Source of the DNA: Bradyrhizobium sp. B124
GTDB lineage: Bacteria; Pseudomonadota; Alphaproteobacteria; Rhizobiales; Xanthobacteraceae
Reading direction: 5' to 3'
NCBI RefSeq assembly: GCF_038967635.1
Contig: NZ_CP152413.1
Span: forward strand, 4,778,001-4,842,000
Length of the DNA: 64,000 nucleotides
A model generated the notes under the pieces. It was given only the letters and a program-made list of their open reading frames with translations, was not told where the DNA came from and made no database searches. Made by a program: the position numbers and the translations under genes. This document shows positions 38,369-47,064 of this stretch, piece after piece. Numbering within the stretch: position 1 is the first letter of the stretch; the number at the start of each line of letters is the position of its first letter.

Positions 38369-38548
38369 TCAGGTCGAATAGACGGCGGCCGACGCGACGT
38401 CGTCAGGCAGCGGGAAGTCGTCGACCAGCCGCGCCAGCCGCAGCGCGACCTCGAGATTTGCGCGCACCGCCGGACGCCAGGCGTCTTCCAGCGGCAACGC
38501 CATCGTCCGGGTGACGGCGCTCATGTAATCGTCGAGATGATCGTCCAT
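38369..38548 (-). CDS. atzG: AtzG-like small subunit (DUF4089)
   Basis: A 59-residue helical protein (MDDHLDDYMSAVTRTMALPL at the start, ending PLPDDVASAAVYST) lying 7 bp upstream of atzE. AtzG binds AtzE and completes its active unit, as GatC does for GatA. The leucine/alanine helix EVALRLARLVDDF is typical. It is too short for most gene finders. It starts 20 bp after the ABC ATPase stop, with GGGAG upstream. Confidence 0.88.
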   Translation of the reverse strand: MDDHLDDYMSAVTRTMALPLEDAWRPAVRANLEVALRLARLVDDFPLPDDVASAAVYST

Positions 38549-38568
38549 TTCGCTCCCGATAGGTTTTT

Positions 38569-40353
38569 TCAGGACACCGGCAACGGCGGATGCGGGATCG
38601 CCGTGAGCAGCTCCCTTGTATAGGCATCCTGCGGATTGCCCAAGACGTGTTCGGATGTGCCCTGCTCGACGATGCGACCGCTGCGCATCACGATGACGCG
38701 ATCACACAGCAGGCGCACCACGTTGAGATCGTGCGACACGAACAGATAGCTCATGCCCATCGACTGCTTGAGGTCCTGCAGCAGATTGAGCACCACCGCC
38801 TGCACCGAGACGTCAAGTGCCGCGGTCGGCTCGTCGAGGATGACGAGCTTCGGATGCAGCGCGATCGCGCGCGCGATACCGACACGGGCCTTCTGGCCGC
38901 CGGAAAGCTGATGCGGAAAGCGGTCCAGGAGATTGACCGGCAGGCCGACCAGCCGCGCCAGCTCCTCGCAGCGGTCGCGGAGCGCATCGCGCCCCCTGAT
39001 GTCGCCGAGCTGCATGATCGGGTCCGCGATCGCGCGCGCCGCGGTGAAGCGCGGGTTGAGGCTGTCGGTCGGATCCTGGAACACCATCTGGATCTGGCTG
39101 CGCCGCGGCAGCCGCGCGAAGGATTGCGGCATGATGCCGCCGATGTCCTCGCCATCGAACATGATGCGGCCGGAGGTCTGGTCCAAGAGCCGCATCACCA
39201 TCATCGACGTCGTCGACTTGCCGCAGCCGGATTCGCCGACCAGCCCGACGCTCTCGCCATGGTCGATCGAGAAGCTGATGCCGTCGACGGCGCGGAAGAT
39301 CTCCTCCTCGACCGGCGGCTTGCGGCCGAACAGTTTTGTGAGCATCGAGCCCGCGCCCTGGCGGGGGTATTCCTTGACGAGTTTCTCGACCAGCAGGAGG
39401 GGTTCTCTTCTCTCGTCACCCCCGGGCTTGACCCGGGGGTCCACCGAGGAAGACATCTCTTGCGAAGATTGATGGATGGCCGGGTCAAGCCCGGCCATGA
39501 CGGAGACTGGCTGCGGAAGCTTCGCCTCCTCTTCCGGCAGCAGATCCCGCAATGACACCCCGATCCGCGGCGTCGCGCGCATCAGCTTCTTCGTATAGTC
39601 GTGCCGAGGCGCGGCGAAGATGTCGGCGGACTTTGCCGTCTCGACCACGCGGCCCTTCTCCATCACCACGACGCGGTCGCAATAGGCGGCGGCGAGGCCG
39701 AGATCATGCGTGATCAGGATCGTCGACATCGCCCGGCGCCGGGTCAGCTCGACGATCAGGTCCATCACCGCCTTCTGGGTGGTGACGTCGAGGCCGGTGG
39801 TCGGCTCGTCCGCGATCAGAAGCTGCGGATTGCAGGCCAGCGCCAGCGCGATGACGACGCGCTGGCACATGCCGCCGGACAGCTCGAACGGATAGGCATG
39901 ATAGCGCTCGCGCGGCCGCGCGATCTTGACCTGCTCCAGCGCCTCGATCGCCTTCTCGCCGCGATCGGTGACCTGCGCCTGCTGGACATGCTGGCGCAGC
40001 ACGTCCTCGATCTGGTGCCCGACCTTGCGGATCGGATTGAGCGCCGCGCGCGGGTTCTGGAAGATCATCGAGACTTCGCGGCCGCGCAGATCGCGCATCT
40101 GGCTCTCGGTCGCCGCCTTGACGTCGATGCCGGAGAACATCACCGATCCGTCGGCGATCCGGCCGGCGCGGTCGAGAATCCGCATCACAGCATAAGACGT
40201 CACCGACTTGCCGGAGCCGGACTCGCCGACGATGCCGACGGTCTCGCCCTTGCCGACGGAGATGTTGACGTGCTGCACCGCCTTGACGATGCCGCGACGC
40301 GTCGTGAACTCGACGGTGAGGTCGCTGACGTCGAGCAGGGGCTGGGCGGTCAT
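38569..40353 (-). CDS. Fused dipeptide/oligopeptide-type ABC transporter ATP-binding protein (DppD-DppF fusion)
   Basis: A 594-residue protein with two complete ABC cassettes. Cassette 1 (about 5-270) has Walker A GESGSGKS and signature LSGGMCQR; cassette 2 (about 320-594) has GESGCGKS and LSGGQKAR. Both have the C-terminal oligopeptide-type extension. It powers the family 5 importer encoded upstream. The linker (about 283-313) is translated from a palindromic repeat inserted in frame (see 39414-39502). It is followed by atzG. Confidence 0.92.
   Translation of the reverse strand: MTAQPLLDVSDLTVEFTTRRGIVKAVQHVNISVGKGETVGIVGESGSGKSVTSYAVMRILDRAGRIADGSVMFSGIDVKAATESQMRDLRGREVSMIFQNPRAALNPIRKVGHQIEDVLRQHVQQAQVTDRGEKAIEALEQVKIARPRERYHAYPFELSGGMCQRVVIALALACNPQLLIADEPTTGLDVTTQKAVMDLIVELTRRRAMSTILITHDLGLAAAYCDRVVVMEKGRVVETAKSADIFAAPRHDYTKKLMRATPRIGVSLRDLLPEEEAKLPQPVSVMAGLDPAIHQSSQEMSSSVDPRVKPGGDERREPLLLVEKLVKEYPRQGAGSMLTKLFGRKPPVEEEIFRAVDGISFSIDHGESVGLVGESGCGKSTTSMMVMRLLDQTSGRIMFDGEDIGGIMPQSFARLPRRSQIQMVFQDPTDSLNPRFTAARAIADPIMQLGDIRGRDALRDRCEELARLVGLPVNLLDRFPHQLSGGQKARVGIARAIALHPKLVILDEPTAALDVSVQAVVLNLLQDLKQSMGMSYLFVSHDLNVVRLLCDRVIVMRSGRIVEQGTSEHVLGNPQDAYTRELLTAIPHPPLPVS
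39414..39502. repeat. Palindromic repeat inserted in frame inside the ABC ATPase gene
   Basis: CACCCCCGGGCTTGACCCGG and, 60 bp on, GGCCGGGTCAAGCCCGGCCATGAC carry inverse copies of the CCGGGTCAAGCCCGG core. In the gene's frame it encodes [10 protein letters not shown] ... [11 protein letters not shown], a peptide pattern recognised in many alphaproteobacterial proteins as translation of such a repeat. It lies exactly between the two ATPase cassettes. Confidence 0.88.
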
Positions 40354-40450
40354 GCGCGGCTCCCCTCATGCGAGGCGTCATCCAAAAATCTGCAAAACAA
40401 CCCCATGCAAAGTAGCGCAGCGGTAGCGTGGCACCGTACAGAGACAGCCA

Positions 40451-41350
40451 TCACGTCCTCCGCTGCGGGTCGACGATGTCGCGCAGGCCGTCGCCGAGCA
40501 GGTTGAAGCAGAACACCGCGATCATCAGCGCGAGGCCCGGGAATAGCGCGATCCACCATTCGCCCGACACCATGAAGCCGGCGCCCTCGGCAACCATGAT
40601 GCCCCACTCCGCGGTCGGCGGCCGGACGCCGAGGCCGATGAAAGAGAGGCCCGCGGCGTTGAGGATCGCATAGCCCATGGTCAACGACATCTGCACGATC
40701 ATGATCGGCATGATGTTGGGCAGGATGTGCCCGAGCAGGATACGGTACTCGCCATTGCCGGAGAGCCGCGCCGCCTGCACGAAGCCGGCATTGCGGCGGA
40801 CGTTCGCTTCGGCGCGCGCGACGCGCGCATAGAGCGGAAAGTTCACGATTGCGGTCGCGATGATGATGTTCTGCACGGTGTTGCCAAGCGCCGCGACGAT
40901 GCCCATCGCCAGCACGAACAGCGGGAACGCCATGATGGTGTCGGCGACACGGCCGACGATGCGATCGGTCCAGCCGCCGAAATAGCCGGCGGCGATGCCG
41001 GCCAGCCCGCCCATCAGGAACACCAGCACGACGGAGGCGACCGCGATGAAGGTATCGAGCCTGGTTGCAACGATGACGCGGCTGAAGATGTCGCGGCCGA
41101 GCTGATCGGTGCCGAACCAGTGCGCGGCCGACGGCGGCTTCAATGCAGCCGCGGTGTTCGAGGCAAGCGGGTCGTAAGGCACCACGTAAGGCCCGAACAG
41201 CGCGGCAAACATGATCAGGATCAAGAGTGCGAAGGCAAAGCCGGTGACCTTGTTTTCGCTCAGCACATATCGGGTCTGCTCGAAGACTGCGGCGAGCCCG
41301 GAGGTGCGGGCGGGACCTGCGGGTTCGACGGTCGGTGCAACGCTGCTCAT
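40451..41350 (-). CDS. Dipeptide/oligopeptide-type ABC transporter permease (DppC-like)
   Basis: A 299-residue permease with about 6 membrane segments and the BPD_transp_1 EAA region (ARVARAEANVRRNAGFVQAARLSG, about 170-195). The FGTDQLGRDIFSR motif typical of DppC is present near residue 80. It is followed after 97 bp by the fused ATPase gene. The substrate is likely a small amide or peptide related to the atz pathway. Confidence 0.9.
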   Translation of the reverse strand: MSSVAPTVEPAGPARTSGLAAVFEQTRYVLSENKVTGFAFALLILIMFAALFGPYVVPYDPLASNTAAALKPPSAAHWFGTDQLGRDIFSRVIVATRLDTFIAVASVVLVFLMGGLAGIAAGYFGGWTDRIVGRVADTIMAFPLFVLAMGIVAALGNTVQNIIIATAIVNFPLYARVARAEANVRRNAGFVQAARLSGNGEYRILLGHILPNIMPIMIVQMSLTMGYAILNAAGLSFIGLGVRPPTAEWGIMVAEGAGFMVSGEWWIALFPGLALMIAVFCFNLLGDGLRDIVDPQRRT

Positions 41351-41360
41351 ATGCCCCTCC

Positions 41361-41486
41361 CTAAAGCGCGATGAGATTGGGTTGAATCGTCATCGCGCTT
41401 TAGCTCCTTGTTTGAGCATGATCTCCGCACAAACGCCTTGCGTTTGTCGCGAGGGAAAACCGCTTCGCACTTTTCCGGATCATGCT
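41361..41486. repeat. Two adjacent hairpin repeats (RIME-like) between permease genes
   Basis: Element 1 (41361-41403) is a perfect 14-bp stem, CTAAAGCGCGATGA / TCATCGCGCTTTAG. Element 2 (41415-41486) has outer arms AGCATGATC / GATCATGCT and an inner part with AAACGCCTTGCGTTT. Element 2 resembles the RIME-type repeats common in Rhizobiales. It abuts the stop codon of the upstream permease gene, so it may have donated it. Confidence 0.85.
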
Positions 41487-42500
41487 TTAGCCCTCCAGCC
41501 TGACGCGCGGATCGATCACACCGTAGAGGATGTCGATCAGAAGATTCAGCAGCACGTACATGACCGCCATGGTGAGGACAAAACCCTGCACCGGCGCGAA
41601 GTCGGATGCGATCAGCGCCTCGACCGCGTAGGAGCCGATTCCGGGCCAGGCGAACACTTTCTCCACCAGCACATTGGCCCCTAACAGGAACGAGAACACC
41701 ATGCTGAGCGTGGTGATGACCGGCAGCATCGCGTTGCGGAAGGCGTAGGTCACGATCACCTTGCCGGGCGACAGGCCGCTGGCGCGCGCGGTGCGGACGA
41801 AATCGGACGCCAGCACCGCCAGCATCGAGGCGCGCGTCATGCGCGCGATCGGCGCCAGCGAGAAGATCGCGAGCGTCGCCGCCGGCAGGATCAATTGGCT
41901 GAACGCCGAGCGGAACGCCTCGAAGTCCCGCGCGATCAAGGCATCGATGAGGTAGAAGCCGGTGACGGGCGGCGGTGCGCTATAGAACACGTCGAGCCGG
42001 CCCAGCGGCGCCGGCGACCAGCCGAGCCGGAAATAGAACACGTAGACCAGCACGAGGCCGGTGAAGAACACCGGCAGCGACACGCCGGCCGTCGTGGTGA
42101 CGCGGCAGAGATGATCGATCCAGGAGCCCGGCCGCGTCGCCGCCAGCACGCCGAGCGGGATCGCGATCACGATCGAGACGACAAGGCCAAGCAGCGTGAG
42201 TTCGGCCGATGCCGGCAGGCGGTTGCGCAGCTCGGCGGCCACCGGCTGGCCGGTGGTGAGCGAGGTGCCGAGATCGCCATGGGCAAGATCGTTGGTGTAG
42301 CGGACGAACTGCTCGATCAGCGGCTTGTCGAAGCCGAGTTTCTTCCGGATCTGGTCGACCGCTTCTTTCGTCGCCGCGGGCCCTGCAAAATACGCCGCGG
42401 GATCGCCCGGCAGCGCGCGCGTCAGCAGGAACGTCACGATTACGACCCCGATCAACGACGGGATCGCAAACAGCAGCCGCTTGCCGATGAGGGTCAGCAT
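41487..42500 (-). CDS. Dipeptide/oligopeptide-type ABC transporter permease (DppB-like)
   Basis: A 337-residue permease with about 6 membrane segments, the N-terminal GDPAAYFAG family motif and a C-terminal domain ending VEALIASDFAPVQGFVLTMAVMYV. It is 7 bp downstream of the binding-protein gene. Its stop lies at the edge of a repeat, and the normal DppB ending (DPRVRL) is intact. Confidence 0.9.
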   Translation of the reverse strand: MLTLIGKRLLFAIPSLIGVVIVTFLLTRALPGDPAAYFAGPAATKEAVDQIRKKLGFDKPLIEQFVRYTNDLAHGDLGTSLTTGQPVAAELRNRLPASAELTLLGLVVSIVIAIPLGVLAATRPGSWIDHLCRVTTTAGVSLPVFFTGLVLVYVFYFRLGWSPAPLGRLDVFYSAPPPVTGFYLIDALIARDFEAFRSAFSQLILPAATLAIFSLAPIARMTRASMLAVLASDFVRTARASGLSPGKVIVTYAFRNAMLPVITTLSMVFSFLLGANVLVEKVFAWPGIGSYAVEALIASDFAPVQGFVLTMAVMYVLLNLLIDILYGVIDPRVRLEG

Positions 42501-42507
42501 CAGCGTC

Positions 42508-44130
42508 TCACCCCTTCGCCATCGCGCGGTAGTCGAGGCGGCGGTGGAACCAGTATTGGTAGCCCGAGATGTTCTTCTGCATCGCGACGTTGACGAACGG
42601 CTGATACAGCGGGATGCGCGGGATGTCGGTGTAGGCCAGATCGACGAAACCCTTGACGTCGGCGTCGTAGGCCGCGGTGTCGCCGTTGGCGGCAGCGATG
42701 CGCGCGCCGTCGATGAGCTTGTCCATCTCGGGCGACTTGTAGCTCATCGTGTTGAAGATCGAATTGTTGCCGTGATAGCACCAGTAGAAGAAGTACTCGG
42801 GGTAATCGAGCCAGCCCGAGAACACGTTGGTGAACAGCGGCATTTCCTTCTTGGTGAGCTCGGTACGCCAGTTGGCGCCGGGCACCTTGTTGATGGTGGT
42901 CTTGATGCCGAGCTGCGCGAGGCTCTCCTGCACCAGCACGCAGAGCGGCTCGTTGACGCCGGCGAAATTCAGGTCGAACGAGATCGTGGTCTCGAAGCCG
43001 TTGGCGTAGCCGGCTTCAGTGAGCAGCGCCTTGGCCTTCTCCATGTCGGTGTTGTATTTGGTCGGCTGCGGCCAGGCGACCTCGGTCGGCTTGTCCTTTG
43101 GCGCGCCGAACATCGGGTTGGCGAGGCCGAACAACACCGCATCCATGATCTTCTGATACGGCATCGCATAGGCCATCGCCTGCCGCACCTTGGGATTGTC
43201 GAACGGCGGCTTGGTGACGTTCATGCCGATGTACTGGATGCCGTTGGAGAACGGCAACGAGACCACGTTGAGCTTGCCGTTCGTCTTCATCTCCTGGAAG
43301 TCCTTGAACGGCAGTTCGTAGGAGATATCGGCATCGCCGCGTTCGAGCAGCGCCCGGCGGTTGCCGGCCTGCGGCACCATGCGCCAGATCACGCGCTTGA
43401 TCTTCGGCATCGGACCGCAGACCCAGTCGTCGTTGCGCTCCATGACCACTTCGGTGCCCGCGGTCCATTTGGTCACCTTGTAGGCGCCGGAGCCCGCGGT
43501 CTGCTGCTTGGTGAATTCGAGGCCCCAGGGATCCTTCTCGCTGGCGTTCTTCTTCACCAGCTCGGAGTTGACGACGCAGGGCACGATGACAGCGAGATCG
43601 GGGATCGTGAGCTTGTCTTTCTTGAGGAAGTCGACGCGCACCGTGTGGTCGTCGACGACGACGAACTGTTCGGGCTTGGTCAGCGAGCCCGCGCTCATCT
43701 GGAAGGTCGGGAAGCCGCCGACGCTGACGGCACGGTCGAGCGACCATTTGACGTCCTTCGCCGTCACCGGCGTGCCGTCGTGGAATTTGGCGTTCTTGCG
43801 CAGCTTGAAGGTGACCGACATGTCGCCGATGTTGAAGTCCTCGGCGAGCTCGGGCTTGAACTTGTCGCGGTCGTAATAGGGCACGCCGCCCGGACCGCTC
43901 TTCATCTCGTGGCTGATCAGCCGGTCGTAGCAATTCCACGACACTTCATAGCCGGGCACGTTGGTGCCGACGCCGTGGATATCGAGATTGTTGGGACCGC
44001 CTTCGGAGACGATCAGCAGCGTCTCGGAGCGCGCGTCGGCCTTGGCCGGCGACCAGATCGCAGGCGCGGTGGGCGCCAGCGCCCCCGCTGCCAGTCCAGA
44101 CACCGATTTGAGGAAATCGCGACGCTTCAT
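42508..44130 (-). CDS. ABC transporter substrate-binding protein, family 5, Tat-exported
   Basis: A 540-residue peptide/nickel-type binding protein. The N-terminus MKRRDFLKSVSGLAAGALA is a twin-arginine signal, so it is exported folded. Family features include FKLRKNAKFHDGTPVTAKDVKWSLDRA. Start is the ATG with GGAG 6 nt upstream; an ATG 12 bases earlier overlaps that site. It heads the ABC-atzGEH-GntR operon. Confidence 0.9.
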   Translation of the reverse strand: MKRRDFLKSVSGLAAGALAPTAPAIWSPAKADARSETLLIVSEGGPNNLDIHGVGTNVPGYEVSWNCYDRLISHEMKSGPGGVPYYDRDKFKPELAEDFNIGDMSVTFKLRKNAKFHDGTPVTAKDVKWSLDRAVSVGGFPTFQMSAGSLTKPEQFVVVDDHTVRVDFLKKDKLTIPDLAVIVPCVVNSELVKKNASEKDPWGLEFTKQQTAGSGAYKVTKWTAGTEVVMERNDDWVCGPMPKIKRVIWRMVPQAGNRRALLERGDADISYELPFKDFQEMKTNGKLNVVSLPFSNGIQYIGMNVTKPPFDNPKVRQAMAYAMPYQKIMDAVLFGLANPMFGAPKDKPTEVAWPQPTKYNTDMEKAKALLTEAGYANGFETTISFDLNFAGVNEPLCVLVQESLAQLGIKTTINKVPGANWRTELTKKEMPLFTNVFSGWLDYPEYFFYWCYHGNNSIFNTMSYKSPEMDKLIDGARIAAANGDTAAYDADVKGFVDLAYTDIPRIPLYQPFVNVAMQKNISGYQYWFHRRLDYRAMAKG

Positions 44131-44283
44131 ATGATGCTCCAACGCCCTTGAGAACGGCCTTGGAACTCAGATCGCAAGGATTGTGCCAACCCTTAACGAA
44201 ACCTTATGAGGCGCTAACACGCTCGAGATATGGAAGAAATCGTCGAAGGTACCTTGTTCTGACGTCGATTAGCACGGCATGCA

Positions 44284-44293
44284 TTGCATACAA
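44284..44293. promoter_or_regulatory. GntR-type operator candidate upstream of the ABC-atz operon
   Basis: TTGCATACAA differs at one base from the TTGTATACAA-type site of FadR-subfamily GntR proteins and resembles the TTGTACACAA upstream of atzF. It is about 150 bp before the binding-protein gene. Confidence 0.35.
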
Positions 44294-44375
44294 AGGAGAG
44301 CTACCTGCTCAATGAATGAGCATTTCGCAGACACTGCTCGCTTTCTGGCCGGCGATCGATATCGCATCCAACCAG

Positions 44376-45323
44376 CTAGTCGGGCCAAACCAACTCCTGC
44401 AACTGCACGAGATCATCGACCCGGTCCGGCCACTTCTCGATGCAAATGTGCCGAAGCGGATCGCTGGCCGAGTGCAGCATCATGAGCGCCATCAGCCGCC
44501 GCTTCAGCGTGAACGTCACCTCGCTGCGCGGGATGCCGTAACCGTCGAACAGGCTGCGCACCCAGCGCGGATGACCGGCGGCCATGAAGGCGCTGGGACC
44601 GAGCAGGTCGTACTCGCCCCACCCCGTCCGGACGTCGCCGAAGTCGAACAGGCCGGCGACGTGCCAGCCGTCGGCGCGGCGGCCGAGCAGGAAATTCTCC
44701 GGAATGTATTCGCCGGTCAGGATCACCGGCGGCGCGTGCATCGGGATCAACTCAGTGGCGTCACGCAGGAGATCATCGAGCGAGGTGAGGAATTTCGCCG
44801 GCAGGCCGAGCCGCTCATGCCGCGCCCGGCACTGCGCGATCTGGCCGCGCATGAAGGCCTCCCAGCGCGGCTCGATCGCAAGCAGGCTGCCGGGCGGCAC
44901 GCGCTGCACTTCGGCAATGACGGCGCCGATCTCGGCGAGCACGCGCTCGCGCTCGGCTTCCGGCAGCGACGGCCACACCTCCGAGCCGACGGTGCCGACG
45001 AGGCGCGTGATGACGAGATAGGGCCAGCCGTCGCGCTCGCCCTCGGCGATGAGATCGGGGATCGGAATGCCGAGCCGTCCGCGCAGCTCGGCGAGCGCGC
45101 CGCGCTCGGACACGAATTGCGGCCGCAGAAACGGCGGAAACAGTTTCAGGATCAGCTCACCGTCGAGCCCGACGACGAGGTTGGTGCCGGTCGAGAACAC
45201 ATGCGGCGTGCCAAAGGACAGCCCGTGGCTGTCGGCGATATCGTGCGCGACCGGCAGCCAGCGCGACGCGTCGCTGCGCCAGACGCGGTAGGTGTCGTAG
45301 TCGGTAATGGGTGGAAGATGCAT
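44376..45323 (-). CDS. Aminoglycoside phosphotransferase (APH)-fold protein with altered catalytic loop
   Basis: A 315-residue APH/choline-kinase-fold protein. The usual HxDxxxxN loop is replaced: TGEYIPEN (203-210) has Thr for His and Glu205 for the catalytic Asp, while Asn210 and the metal-binding DFGD (227-230) remain. Such variants occur as a subgroup and may be small-molecule kinases or have lost activity. The six upstream codons of the frame are excluded. Substrate unknown. Confidence 0.78.
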   Translation of the reverse strand: MHLPPITDYDTYRVWRSDASRWLPVAHDIADSHGLSFGTPHVFSTGTNLVVGLDGELILKLFPPFLRPQFVSERGALAELRGRLGIPIPDLIAEGERDGWPYLVITRLVGTVGSEVWPSLPEAERERVLAEIGAVIAEVQRVPPGSLLAIEPRWEAFMRGQIAQCRARHERLGLPAKFLTSLDDLLRDATELIPMHAPPVILTGEYIPENFLLGRRADGWHVAGLFDFGDVRTGWGEYDLLGPSAFMAAGHPRWVRSLFDGYGIPRSEVTFTLKRRLMALMMLHSASDPLRHICIEKWPDRVDDLVQLQELVWPD

Positions 45324-45345
45324 TCGCGCGCGGCCTCTCAACGCT

Positions 45346-45466
45346 GTCGTCCTGGCGAAAGCCAGGACCCATAACCACCGAATTTGATTGTAAGCGGGAT
45401 CGCGGCCCTAGCCTCGCGCAACGATGAGCGGCCGGGGTAATGGGTCCTGGCTTTCGCCAGGACGAC
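45346..45466. repeat. Palindromic repeat, family A
   Basis: Left arm GTCGTCCTGGCGAAAGCCAG with stem CCTGGC and GAAA loop; right arm GGTCCTGGCTTTCGCCAGGA then CGAC is the exact inverse of the arm. The core of about 65 bp shows no coding potential. It is upstream of the APH-like gene. Confidence 0.88.
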
Positions 45467-45550
45467 CCTGAGTGTGTGGTGCCGCTTGTGAGCGTTACAT
45501 TCACATTCTCTCAGAATGACGGGAAGCGCTTGCGCAACATGGCGCGCCCC

Positions 45551-46882
45551 TCACCGATCCGGATTGGCGCGCTCGAACTGGCGCAGCAGGCGGTTGCCGC
45601 GCTCGACGGCGTTGTCCATCGCGGCCTGCGCCGAGCGCTTGCCGGCGAACACCTGCTCGAGCTCCTCCTCGATCACGTCGCGGATGAGGACGAACGAGCC
45701 GAGCCGAATGCCCTTGGAATTGTCGGTCGGCGGCTTCAGCGTGACCTCCTCGATCGAGATCGAGGCGCCGGGATTGCGCGCGTAGAATCCCTGCGTGCGA
45801 CTGAGATCGAACGCGGCGCGGGTGATCGGCAGGTAGCCGGTGTTCTGGTGCCAGGCGGCCTGCACCTCGGGCCGCGACAGATAGGCGAAGAATTTCGCCA
45901 CCCCGGCATATTCGGCGCGCGGCCGGTCGCGCAGCACCCACAGCGTCGCGCCGCCGATGATCGAGTTCTGCGGCGCGCCCTGCACGTCAGGCTCATACGG
46001 CATCATGCCGTAGCCGACCTCGAATTTCGAATTGGCCTTGATGTCGGCGCGGGTGCCCGACGAACCGATGAAGATGCCGCACTCCCCCTTCTGAAAGCGC
46101 GGCTCGGCGGTCTGGCCGCGGCCGCTATAGTCGAAGGTCTTGTCGGCTTGCCACTGCGCAAGCTGCGCGATGTGGCGCACCACCAGCGGGTTGTTGAAGA
46201 TCAGCTGCGCGTCGAGCCCGGAAAAGCCGTTGGCCTTGGTCGCAATCGGCAGATTGTGAAAGGCGGAGAAATTCTCGACATTGATCCAGGACGGCCATGA
46301 CGTGGTCACGCCGCACATCGCACCGGCGGCACGCAGCCGCTTGGCCACGACGCCGAGCTCCGGCCAGGTCTTCGGAGGCTCGCTCGGATCGAGCCCGGCC
46401 GAGCGGAACATATCCTTGTTGTAGTAAAGGATCGGCGTCGAGGCGTTGAACGGGAACGACAGCATGTTGCCGTCGACATCGGCATAGTAGCCCGCCACCG
46501 CGGGCAGATAGGCCGACGGCGCGAACGCCTCCGATTGATCGCGCATCAGCTCGAACACCGGATAGATCGCGCCCCGCGCCGCCATCATGGTTGCGGTGGC
46601 AATCTCGTTGACCTGAACGATCGCCGGCTGGCTGCGCGAACGGAAGGCGAAGATCGCCGCGGTGACAGTCTCGGTGTAGTTGCCCTTGTAGGCGGGCACG
46701 ATGCGGTAGTCGGATTGCGAGGCGTTGAAGTCAGCGGCGAGCTTCTCGAGCTGCTTGCCGAGCTCGCCCGACATCGCGTGCCACCACATGATCTCGGTCG
46801 CCGCTCGTGCCGGTGCCACAAGCAGAAGGGCCGCGACGACGAGGTGCGGGAGCTTCAAGGCGAGCTTAAAAGCGAACTTCAC
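45551..46882 (-). CDS. UgpB-like ABC transporter substrate-binding protein
   Basis: A 443-residue family 1 extracellular binding protein with a signal peptide (cleavage near APARA-ATE) and the start EIMWWHAMSGELGKQLEKLAADFNASQ, close to glycerol-3-phosphate receptor UgpB. No permease or ATPase gene is adjacent, so it either uses a remote transporter or is a duplicated receptor. It is divergent from the TRAP-type binding-protein gene. Confidence 0.86.
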   Translation of the reverse strand: MKFAFKLALKLPHLVVAALLLVAPARAATEIMWWHAMSGELGKQLEKLAADFNASQSDYRIVPAYKGNYTETVTAAIFAFRSRSQPAIVQVNEIATATMMAARGAIYPVFELMRDQSEAFAPSAYLPAVAGYYADVDGNMLSFPFNASTPILYYNKDMFRSAGLDPSEPPKTWPELGVVAKRLRAAGAMCGVTTSWPSWINVENFSAFHNLPIATKANGFSGLDAQLIFNNPLVVRHIAQLAQWQADKTFDYSGRGQTAEPRFQKGECGIFIGSSGTRADIKANSKFEVGYGMMPYEPDVQGAPQNSIIGGATLWVLRDRPRAEYAGVAKFFAYLSRPEVQAAWHQNTGYLPITRAAFDLSRTQGFYARNPGASISIEEVTLKPPTDNSKGIRLGSFVLIRDVIEEELEQVFAGKRSAQAAMDNAVERGNRLLRQFERANPDR

Positions 46883-47064
46883 GACCAGCCGTTCCCGGAT
46901 GCCAACACGCGGTCATACGGTGCTACAACCGCAAATTCAATCGACACCGCAGGTTGCAGCGCGGTTTTAACGTTTGGCAGATGGGCGAACCACCGCCATT
47001 CTGCTAAAAGCGTTGAACCTTTTCCTCCCGCCCCGGACTCAAATCACAAGGGGAATTGTAGCCA

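Noticed and set aside
44279..44485. A 68-codon frame after AAAGGAGAG upstream of the APH-like gene
   Set aside because: The second half is antisense to the APH-like gene and the composition is not protein-like, despite a fair ribosome-site match.
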